From the NCBI GenBank assembly GCA_030668045.1, contig DAOUUR010000085.1, positions 1-8,038 on the forward strand: DNA of 8,038 nt, in the 5' to 3' direction. The position numbers and the translations under genes are program-made. The notes beneath the pieces are model-generated. The model saw only the letters and a program-made list of their open reading frames with translations. It was not told the DNA's origin and searched no databases. Within the stretch, counting starts at the first letter, position 1. Each line of letters opens with the position of its first letter. Source of the stretch: a bacterium. Lineage in GTDB: Bacteria; Zixibacteria; MSB-5A5; GN15; FEB-12. Below, piece after piece: positions 1-4,977 of this stretch.

Positions 1-357
1 ATTGTTGCTGAAATGTCCAATCGCCAATTCCAGCGGCGGGTTGTGTTCAACCAGGCAACTCTCTATAATTCTCTCGGCCTTCTCTGGATCAACATTTGAA
101 AAACTGATCCTCGGCTCGTCCGGCATGGCAACATCCAGCAACGGTTCCAGATAGCACGGACCGATACAGCCAACCTCAACCACCTTTGCCTTGAGCTTTT
201 TCTTTTTCAGTATCCTGTGAACCGTCTCCAGCACAGCCATCGCTCCGGCCGCACGACCACAAGTAGCGCTACCAACATAGATGACCGGGACCTTGCTTTC
301 CTGGAGCTCGGCCCATTTCTTCTGAGCCTGTTGTCTTTTTGTTTCGAAGTTAGTCAT
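1..357 (-). CDS. NuoF/HydB/HndC-type flavoprotein subunit, N-terminal [2Fe-2S] thioredoxin-like domain (partial, runs off left edge)
   Basis: The first 119 residues are visible; the rest lies beyond the window. They form a thioredoxin-fold [2Fe-2S] domain of the kind that precedes the FMN/NADH-binding NuoF module in HydB and HndC subunits of NAD(P)-linked [FeFe] hydrogenases. The signature is ATCGRAAGA around Cys33, then VGCIGPC with Cys64 and Cys68, followed by YLEP. The lysine-rich helix between them (about residues 47-58) is usual for the fold. The ATG lies inside the end of the upstream nuoE-like gene (ATGACTAA, 8-base overlap), so the two are probably translationally coupled. In the family, this subunit oxidises or reduces NAD(P) through FMN and passes electrons through Fe-S clusters. 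Whether the NuoF body, a C-terminal ferredoxin domain and a catalytic hydA follow cannot be seen. A stand-alone thioredoxin-like ferredoxin is the alternative. Confidence 0.85.
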   Translation of the reverse strand, partial: MTNFETKRQQAQKKWAELQESKVPVIYVGSATCGRAAGAMAVLETVHRILKKKKLKAKVVEVGCIGPCYLEPLLDVAMPDEPRISFSNVDPEKAERIIESCLVEHNPPLELAIGHFSNN

Positions 358-802
358 GTTGCTCCAGAATTTTTTTCAGGTCCGTTACCTGCATGCGGCT
401 ATGGACCTTGTCATTGATTTTTACTACCGGGCCAAGAGTGCAACATCCCAGGCAAGTACCTCGCTGAAAATCAAACTGCTTATCAGCGCTGGTCTGCCCA
501 ATGCTTATTCCCAATTTCCACCCTACCGCATCGGAGAGCAATTTCCCACCCCGTACATGACAAGCCGTTCCCATACAAACCTTGATTGATTTGCGGCCCG
601 GCTCGGTGAAGCGATATTTTGGATAGAACGATGCCACCCCAAATATCTGGCTCTCAGAAAGGCGCAGGAATCGAGAAACCTGACTAACCGATTCTTCGGA
701 GATGTAACCATCTTTCTCCTGGATTCGCAGTAGAACCGGCAGCAGATCGCCCTCGGTGCCCTTGAAACCTGAGAATATCTTGTCGTATTCTTTCTGCTTC
801 AC
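350..802 (-). CDS. NuoE/HydC/HndA-type [2Fe-2S] subunit of an NAD(P)H-linked oxidoreductase or hydrogenase
   Basis: A roughly 150-residue protein of normal length for the 24-kDa NuoE family. It has an N-terminal helical part (GDLLPVLLRIQEKDGYIS is typical) and a C-terminal thioredoxin-like [2Fe-2S] domain. The four cluster ligands are clear: CMGTAC supplies two with four residues between, and CLGCC supplies two with three residues between. Numbered from the upstream ATG at 817, these are Cys81, 86, 122 and 126. The protein should sit in a complex with the NuoF-like subunit encoded next, carrying electrons between flavin and hydrogenase Fe-S centres. Three in-frame starts exist: ATG at 817, ATG at 808 and GTG at 802. 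I chose the GTG because GGAGG at 810-814 lies seven bases before it, whereas the ATG at 808 abuts that motif and the ATG at 817 lacks a good site. The stop codon overlaps the next gene's start. Confidence 0.93.
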   Translation of the reverse strand: MKQKEYDKIFSGFKGTEGDLLPVLLRIQEKDGYISEESVSQVSRFLRLSESQIFGVASFYPKYRFTEPGRKSIKVCMGTACHVRGGKLLSDAVGWKLGISIGQTSADKQFDFQRGTCLGCCTLGPVVKINDKVHSRMQVTDLKKILEQHD

Positions 803-809
803 AGACATT

Positions 810-814
810 CCTCC
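810..814 (-). promoter_or_regulatory. Ribosome binding site deciding the NuoE-like start
   Basis: GGAGG on the minus strand, seven bases before the GTG at 802. It lies between two upstream in-frame ATGs and favours the GTG as the real initiation codon. Confidence 0.6.
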
Positions 815-846
815 CATTCACCAGGTGAATGGTTTCTATATGTATG

Positions 847-2118
847 TTATTGCTTATCTTCTTCTTTTTTGCCGAGGAAAATGCAGTCGGTAAACTCAGC
901 ATCTCCCCGCACAAGATCTTCAGCGAAGGCCATACATGTTGGTGCGCCACATACGCCGCAATCGATCTTGCGGAGTTTTTTATAAACTCTCTCGCATTCT
1001 TTCATCCGCTTGATCGATGTAGCCAAATCGGTATCAAAATAGGTGGTCGCACGCGGCAAGACCGGACTTTCGGTCATGTAGTAACCATCTTTCAGTTTAC
1101 GCGCAACATCCTCGGCATCAACCTCGATAGGCGTCTCATAGCGTTGGCTCTGCTTGATCATATTAGCCCGGGCAACGTATGGATTCTCCACATTAAACGG
1201 CCCACCTATACAGCCTTCCATGTGAGCTGCTATTTCGACAAACTCAACATTGCGCAACCGCGAATTCTCAATATCGTCCAATATTTTCTTAGCATGATCT
1301 ATACCGGTAACTGTCAGCCAGTTGTCGGTGCCGGCGGCCCGGGTGATACTCCCGGTTGCGGCCCACCCGGAGTTGAACACGTACTCATCCGGGACCATCT
1401 CCTCGTCGAATTTTTCCTTGAGGGCAATCACATGGGGAAGCAGGATCGAATAGACATCCTTAACAGAGAGGACACCATCAAACCACGATCGGACTTTTTC
1501 AGCCGGTTGTTTGATTGAAACGATTTTTGCCGGGCAGGTGGCGACATAAAAGACACCAACATCTTCCTCCCTGAGACCCAACTGTTGCGGGATAGTCTTT
1601 TTGATTTCGCGCGCCGTGACTTCGCGTGGTACCTCAAGAGGTACCACCAACTCTACCAGATCAGGGTACTTGACCTGAATCAGACGCACAATTGAAGGGC
1701 AAAATGACGATATCAGCGGGAGGCGGCCGCTGTAGGTCTGGATGTATTCTTTCAGCACATGGGCTAACGCTGCCGACGATGTGCTTACGTCAGTAACCTG
1801 ATCAAAGCCGACTTCCTTGAAGGCCTGATGAATAATGTACGGGTGGATCGAAGGATCAAACTGCGAATAGAGAACTGGGGCCGGGACAATCACCTTGTAC
1901 TTGAAATCTGCCAGCTCGGCTACCGGGTCGGTCAATGCCTCCATAGCTCCGGAAGGACAGACCGACAAGCATTCACCGCAGTCGACGCAGAGTTCTTCAG
2001 AAAAAACAGCCTTACCGGATCGTACTCGGATTGCCTGAGTCGGGCAGATCCGCATACAGGCCATGCGGCCACAACACAAGTCTTCGACGACGCGATGGGC
2101 ATGATAAAATTCTGACAT
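847..2118 (-). CDS. Ferredoxin plus degenerate [FeFe]-hydrogenase-like iron-sulfur protein (TM1421-like, probable redox sensor)
   Basis: 423 residues in three parts. Residues 10-60 form a two-cluster ferredoxin; the second cluster is canonical (Cys44, 47, 50, 54), while the first has Cys15, 16, 21 and 25 with Arg18 where a ligand is expected. Residues 75-360 match the [FeFe]-hydrogenase large-subunit C-terminal domain, with degenerate motifs: SSFCPS (L1, Cys140), ATCPAK (L2, Cys195) and AHMEGCIGGP (L3, Cys303). Residues 385-415 carry an RnfB/Cdh-type [4Fe-4S] motif, Cys387-x2-Cys390-x4-Cys395-x16-Cys412. The proton-transfer cysteine of L1 is Phe139, and the first L3 cysteine aligns with His299, so H2 catalysis is unlikely. 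Similar proteins occur beside hydABC in anaerobes, where an electron-transfer or sensory role is suspected but, as far as I know, unproven. The start has GAAGGGA upstream. The gene is 28 bases after the ATPase gene and in the same operon. Confidence 0.88.
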   Translation of the reverse strand: MSEFYHAHRVVEDLCCGRMACMRICPTQAIRVRSGKAVFSEELCVDCGECLSVCPSGAMEALTDPVAELADFKYKVIVPAPVLYSQFDPSIHPYIIHQAFKEVGFDQVTDVSTSSAALAHVLKEYIQTYSGRLPLISSFCPSIVRLIQVKYPDLVELVVPLEVPREVTAREIKKTIPQQLGLREEDVGVFYVATCPAKIVSIKQPAEKVRSWFDGVLSVKDVYSILLPHVIALKEKFDEEMVPDEYVFNSGWAATGSITRAAGTDNWLTVTGIDHAKKILDDIENSRLRNVEFVEIAAHMEGCIGGPFNVENPYVARANMIKQSQRYETPIEVDAEDVARKLKDGYYMTESPVLPRATTYFDTDLATSIKRMKECERVYKKLRKIDCGVCGAPTCMAFAEDLVRGDAEFTDCIFLGKKEEDKQ

Positions 2119-2146
2119 CTTAGTCCCTTCAAGTGTTATTGTCAGT

Positions 2147-2944
2147 CTAGATCAGAAACTTCATGTTCAGCGTGGTTCCGACACCAACCTCGCTTTGGAT
2201 CTCAAATTCGTCGGCGTTCCGGTTGATATTCGGAAGTCCCATACCGGCGCCAAACCCCATCGCCCGCATCTCTTCGGTAGCGGTTGAAAAGCCTTCCACC
2301 ATGGCCGACTCGACATCAGGAATTCCTTTGCCCTGGTCGGCAATCACTACCTTCACATACGTTGGGGTTACAGTCAGGAAAACTTTGCCTTTGTCGGCAT
2401 GCATAACAACATTCATCTCCGCCTCATATGTCGAGATAGCTATTCGGCGGATCAGCACATTGTCCAGTCCGATCTTCTTAAGTGTCGATTTGATCCCGGT
2501 GGATACCATCCCGGCGCTGGCAAAATCGTCTCCCTCAATAACCAATTCCTGCGCCAGCAATAACTCTTCGGGGAACGCTTTTTCCGAAACAGATTCAGAA
2601 CTCAGTGCTTTTCCCTTCTGTATCGAATCGGCCCTGACACAAGCGTCAAACATATCCAGATCGGTTGACATGAGAATCAGGTCAGTGTCGCGGGCCATCT
2701 TCACCGAATTGTCATTAGGAATTTTTCCACGGACTAACACGACCGCCTTGAATTCGGCCATGTGCGCTGAGATTATTGCCTGCCGCGTAGCCAGACCTGT
2801 GAAGAGAATAGAATGTGGTTTGCCAAAAGCGAGTACATCGCTCATCAGATCGGATGCATATACCTGCGAGACTTCAATCTCCAGATTATCCGGACCTTCA
2901 AGGACAGTCGCCCCGAGGGTTTCTTTGATTTGCTTAATCTTCAC
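2147..2944 (-). CDS. DRTGG domain fused to anti-sigma-type HATPase (serine-kinase-like)
   Basis: 265 residues from the chosen GTG. Residues 1-110 form a DRTGG-type domain (core YASDLMSDVLAFG, then an alpha/beta fold ending in MSTDLDMFDACVRA). Residues 130-265 form a GHKL ATPase like RsbW or SpoIIAB. Its N-box is E174-x3-N178-x3-H182, its G1 box is DQGKGI (Asp203), and its G2 box is the glycine-rich GFGAGMGLPN (about 230-238). There is no histidine-phosphorylation domain, so protein-serine kinase or binding activity is more likely than classical two-component signalling. No sigma factor or anti-anti-sigma partner lies nearby. The start is uncertain: no ATG exists in frame before it. The GTG at 2944 gives MKIKQIKETLG, which fits DRTGG proteins, and has GGTGA just upstream; a GTG at 2953 would add three residues. 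An 89-base gap separates it from the preceding gene. Confidence 0.85.
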   Translation of the reverse strand: MKIKQIKETLGATVLEGPDNLEIEVSQVYASDLMSDVLAFGKPHSILFTGLATRQAIISAHMAEFKAVVLVRGKIPNDNSVKMARDTDLILMSTDLDMFDACVRADSIQKGKALSSESVSEKAFPEELLLAQELVIEGDDFASAGMVSTGIKSTLKKIGLDNVLIRRIAISTYEAEMNVVMHADKGKVFLTVTPTYVKVVIADQGKGIPDVESAMVEGFSTATEEMRAMGFGAGMGLPNINRNADEFEIQSEVGVGTTLNMKFLI

Positions 2945-3033
2945 GGCGCTCACCGATGTCTGCGGTGTCGGCTGGAACCACGATCTCGTTCCGTTTGGTT
3001 AGGCCGCCACTGCGCCAATACTGTGAGAGTCTC

Positions 3034-3369
3034 CTACTTGGCAACCAGCCCCAGGTTGTATAGCTTTCCTACTAGTTCAAAGCTGGCCATATCGGTAGCA
3101 AGGATGGCAATGTCGTGCTTGGTGGCAAGTTCAACTGTATCCTTCGGCACTTCTTTACCTCCGGTGACAACCACCGCCGAAACATCGACCAGGTTGGCTG
3201 CCGGCACAATACTCTTGTGCACCTGTACCGTTACCCACAGATTGCCCGACTGTGCTCCGGCCATGACATCGCTGAGCATGTCGGAGACAAATACACCGTC
3301 AACTTCGCGCGGATCAAACTTGCTAAGGGCCTTGAGTCCTATCTTTTCGATCAGGTCTTGCGTGGTCAT
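3034..3369 (-). CDS. Stand-alone DRTGG-domain protein
   Basis: A 111-residue protein that is a single DRTGG domain, clearly related to the first half of the next gene: VSDMLSDVMAG here against ASDLMSDVLAF there, and ILATDMASFELV against LMSTDLDMFDAC. The sequence suggests a soluble alpha/beta fold with no membrane segment and no cysteines. DRTGG domains occur between CBS and catalytic regions in some pyrophosphatases and in phosphotransacetylases, and as small proteins next to hydrogenase genes; a ligand- or nucleotide-sensing role is inferred, not shown. The ATG has GAGGAG seven bases upstream, a good site. It starts 34 bases after the zinc-ribbon-like gene. The pair of DRTGG proteins may have arisen by duplication and could form a heteromer. 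Confidence 0.85.
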   Translation of the reverse strand: MTTQDLIEKIGLKALSKFDPREVDGVFVSDMLSDVMAGAQSGNLWVTVQVHKSIVPAANLVDVSAVVVTGGKEVPKDTVELATKHDIAILATDMASFELVGKLYNLGLVAK

Positions 3370-3403
3370 GAAAGCTCTCCTCTATGATCAAATACGTCTT
3401 ACG

Positions 3404-3949
3404 CTAAAGCAGTGGTTTCCTCTCTTCGGGTACCTCCAACGACAGCATCCCGCGGTCGTGGATAAACTCACCTTTGCAGAGAGAAAACTTCTCAATAAGA
3501 TCGTGAGAAACAATCTTCATGCGGGACCTCGTTGTATCCCGTCGTTGATTGAAGTAGTCGGTCAGAATTTCCAGTTTGTGGGGCGGAAAAGGTTTGTCTT
3601 TCTTAGCTGGAAGGAATCCAAACGCGACCAGAATCCAGGTTTTCCTTGCAGCGCATTCTTTCTGAATCTTCTCAACCTCGCAGTCTTCCATACAGCTGGT
3701 ACAGTAGAGAAGCCCCATCAGATCGTGGTATTTCACGGCCAGGTTGCATTTGGTACACTGCAAGTCAAAACGGAACGACTGTGCATTCTCGACCCGGCTC
3801 CATAGACAGTCGCCTTCCCGGTACTCATCGCCGGATTCTTCATCGACTGTAAAGTGTGTTCTGACAGCCTGGCAATGAGAGCATTTTTCAAACGCAATAA
3901 AGCCAAACTCAATATTGGTCATTTTCCAAATGTGTTCGCAGTCGGACAT
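3404..3949 (-). CDS. Uncharacterised cysteine-rich, zinc-ribbon-like protein, first gene of the hydrogenase-associated operon
   Basis: 181 residues; I do not recognise a family. Cysteine pairs are arranged as zinc knuckles: Cys23-x2-Cys26 (with Cys4/His6 before it), Cys65-x2-Cys68, and Cys83-x2-Cys86 followed by Cys90. The last two pairs are 14 residues apart, which suits one zinc ribbon. The rest is charged and soluble, with no signal peptide, membrane span or obvious catalytic motif; the C-terminal third (about 105-181) lacks paired cysteines. I chose the ATG at 3949 because AGGGAG lies nine bases upstream. The frame stays open to a TTG at 4015, but that would leave almost no leader after the likely promoter at 4026-4054. 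Co-transcription with DRTGG and hydrogenase-like genes suggests a regulatory or metal-handling role, which is only inference. A transcription factor is possible, but no helix-turn-helix is evident. Confidence 0.75.
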   Translation of the reverse strand: MSDCEHIWKMTNIEFGFIAFEKCSHCQAVRTHFTVDEESGDEYREGDCLWSRVENAQSFRFDLQCTKCNLAVKYHDLMGLLYCTSCMEDCEVEKIQKECAARKTWILVAFGFLPAKKDKPFPPHKLEILTDYFNQRRDTTRSRMKIVSHDLIEKFSLCKGEFIHDRGMLSLEVPEERKPLL

Positions 3950-3958
3950 CTCTGTCAA

Positions 3959-3964
3959 CTCCCT
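3959..3964 (-). promoter_or_regulatory. Ribosome binding site of the zinc-ribbon-like gene
   Basis: AGGGAG on the minus strand, nine bases before the ATG at 3949. It supports that start over the open frame reaching a TTG at 4015, which has no comparable site. Confidence 0.5.
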
Positions 3965-4025
3965 CTTGTGGAGTGAGTTCAAAATACTCTTGCTCGCGCC
4001 CAAACTAATGGACAATTAAGCATCA

Positions 4026-4054
4026 AATATATGCAAATGCGAAAAAGATAACAA
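4026..4054 (-). promoter_or_regulatory. Sigma-70-like promoter of the hydrogenase-associated operon
   Basis: On the minus strand, TTGTTA (4054-4049) is followed after exactly 17 bases by TATATT (4031-4026). That is four and five matches to the -35 and -10 consensus. Transcription would begin near 4019, giving a leader of about 70 bases to the ATG at 3949. Genes downstream are all on the same strand with short gaps, so one transcript could cover everything to the left edge. Confidence 0.6.
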
Positions 4055-4100
4055 GCGGATTTTACTGCATCCCCCCGGTCCGCTAAACAGTTAAATCGTC

Positions 4101-4236
4101 ATTGCGAGGCGTCCGCCGAGACAATCTGAATGTGACAACTCCAAAACTCCATGTTACGTTGGGTCCTGCTCGCCGAAGGTGAGTGTGACCCAACGATATG
4201 CGGTCGCCGGGTCATCCGCCGCCGCGGACTCGCAAT
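4101..4236. repeat. Small repeat-like element with terminal inverted repeats and an internal hairpin (REP/MITE-like)
   Basis: A non-coding 136-base stretch bounded by ATTGCGAG at 4101-4108 and its exact reverse complement CTCGCAAT at 4229-4236. GC-rich tracts inside both ends (GTCCGCCG and CCGCCGCGG) partly pair as well. Inside is a hairpin at 4157-4195. Short elements opening with CATTGCGAGG and ending with CAATCT-like text recur many times in environmental bacterial genomes, which is why I call it a repeat. A second copy is not present in this window, so repetitiveness is inferred. It fills most of the gap between the rubrerythrin gene and the hydrogenase-associated operon. Confidence 0.5.
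4157..4195. repeat. Inverted repeat forming a hairpin inside the repeat-like element
   Basis: CGTTGGGTC (4157-4165) pairs perfectly with GACCCAACG (4187-4195). The interior can pair further (CTC-g-CC with GG-t-GAG around a GAA loop), making a long imperfect stem. No T-run follows on either strand, so it is not a classical terminator, although it lies downstream of the rubrerythrin gene and may stabilise or stop that transcript. Confidence 0.65.
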
Positions 4237-4266
4237 AACCAAAATGTTATTTTTTCAACAAGCGGT

Positions 4267-4719
4267 TTAGTTTTCGGTCAGGATTTCCTGATCATACTCG
4301 ATTTCAAAGCGGAGCTTGTGACGCGCCTCCTCCTGGGCAAGAGCGAGAAATAGCTCCTTCATCGACTGTTTCTCTGCTGCTTCGGCCAGATCACTGTACA
4401 GTTTGAATGCCGCTTTCTCAGCTTTCATAGCGGTTATCAGGGCCTGCTGGTAGGTCATACCGGAGGTGGGTTTCACATCCTTTAAGTAATCCGCCATTTT
4501 CAGATCCAAGATCTTCCTTTTCTCAAGGACCAGTTCGTGGCCGCCCTTAACAGCTTCAAGCTTGGCTTTGTGCCCTTTTTCTTCTTTGGCAAAGCCAAGA
4601 AAAACATCTTTCATGTGCTGCTGATCCATCTTTGCGGCCAGATCAGTGTAAAAAACCGCCGCTTCTTCTTCTCTCTCGATAGCAAAATCGAGTATTTTCT
4701 CAACCGTATCCAATTCCAT
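4267..4719 (-). CDS. Rubrerythrin-type ferritin-like di-iron protein without rubredoxin domain
   Basis: 150 residues forming the four-helix bundle of the rubrerythrin/ferritin-like superfamily. Iron ligands are visible as two repeats of the glutamate-then-ExxH pattern: IEREEEAAVFY (15-24) with EKGH (47-50), and KAEKAAFKLY (99-108) with EARH (131-134). There is no C-terminal rubredoxin CxxC pair, so it is a short form of rubrerythrin, which usually carries one. The family acts in the cytoplasm, reducing hydrogen peroxide or storing iron, and is common in anaerobes. The start is the ATG at 4719, five bases after AAGGAGG; the adjacent ATG at 4722 is too close to that site, and the frame also extends to an ATG at 4779 without a site. 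It is transcribed alone from the promoter at 4821-4849. Confidence 0.9.
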   Translation of the reverse strand: MELDTVEKILDFAIEREEEAAVFYTDLAAKMDQQHMKDVFLGFAKEEKGHKAKLEAVKGGHELVLEKRKILDLKMADYLKDVKPTSGMTYQQALITAMKAEKAAFKLYSDLAEAAEKQSMKELFLALAQEEARHKLRFEIEYDQEILTEN

Positions 4720-4724
4720 CATAT

Positions 4725-4731
4725 CCTCCTT
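4725..4731 (-). promoter_or_regulatory. Ribosome binding site of the rubrerythrin-like gene
   Basis: AAGGAGG on the minus strand, a near-perfect Shine-Dalgarno sequence, five bases before the ATG at 4719. It fixes the start and rules out the longer frame beginning at 4779. Confidence 0.75.
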
Positions 4732-4820
4732 AACTGCTTCTAACCAATACCGCCTACCAACCATATCGTAATCTCTCATCCAAGCCGATCGCAGGCGTCT
4801 CCAGACTGGCTCAGATTTAT

Positions 4821-4849
4821 ATTATAGTAACACATAGCTCACACATCAA
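4821..4849 (-). promoter_or_regulatory. Sigma-70-like promoter of the rubrerythrin-like gene
   Basis: On the minus strand, TTGATG (4849-4844) and a perfect TATAAT (4826-4821) are separated by exactly 17 bases. The expected start of transcription is near 4814, giving a leader of about 95 bases. No clear operator such as a PerR-type palindrome was found around it. Confidence 0.7.
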
Positions 4850-4882
4850 TCGCAAATAACAGTCGCACCACTAAGTTATCAC

Positions 4883-4911
4883 TTGAAATGCGATCCTCAA
4901 GCCGGTAGTAT
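4883..4911 (+). promoter_or_regulatory. Sigma-70-like promoter of the GlpX-like gene
   Basis: TTGAAA (4883-4888) and TAGTAT (4906-4911) are separated by 17 bases on the plus strand, with five and four matches to consensus. Transcription would start near 4918, about 60 bases before the ATG at 4978. It lies back to back with the rubrerythrin promoter. Confidence 0.5.
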
Positions 4912-4928
4912 GTTGTCATTGAGCTATA

Positions 4929-4946
4929 AAAATGATACGTCATTTT
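4929..4946 (+). promoter_or_regulatory. AT-rich inverted repeat in the leader of the GlpX-like gene
   Basis: AAAATGA (4929-4935) and TCATTTT (4940-4946) pair perfectly around a four-base TACG loop, 32 bases before the start codon. It could be a leader hairpin or an operator for a dimeric regulator; the sequence does not decide between them. Confidence 0.35.
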
Positions 4947-4977
4947 AGATCATAATAGAAGGACGGGAGATACTATC

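Noticed and set aside
829..1518. Long plus-strand open frame of 229 codons
   Set aside because: It lies antisense to the well-supported hydrogenase-like gene and its translation has no family character; a shadow frame.
2163..3805. Two long plus-strand open frames (279 and 330 codons)
   Set aside because: Antisense to the DRTGG-ATPase, DRTGG and zinc-ribbon-like genes, whose motifs are clear on the minus strand.
4234..4255. AATAAC / GTTATT stem followed by a T-run on the plus strand, resembling an intrinsic terminator
   Set aside because: No plus-strand gene lies upstream for it to terminate, the stem is only six weak pairs, and on the minus strand it has no T-run after it.
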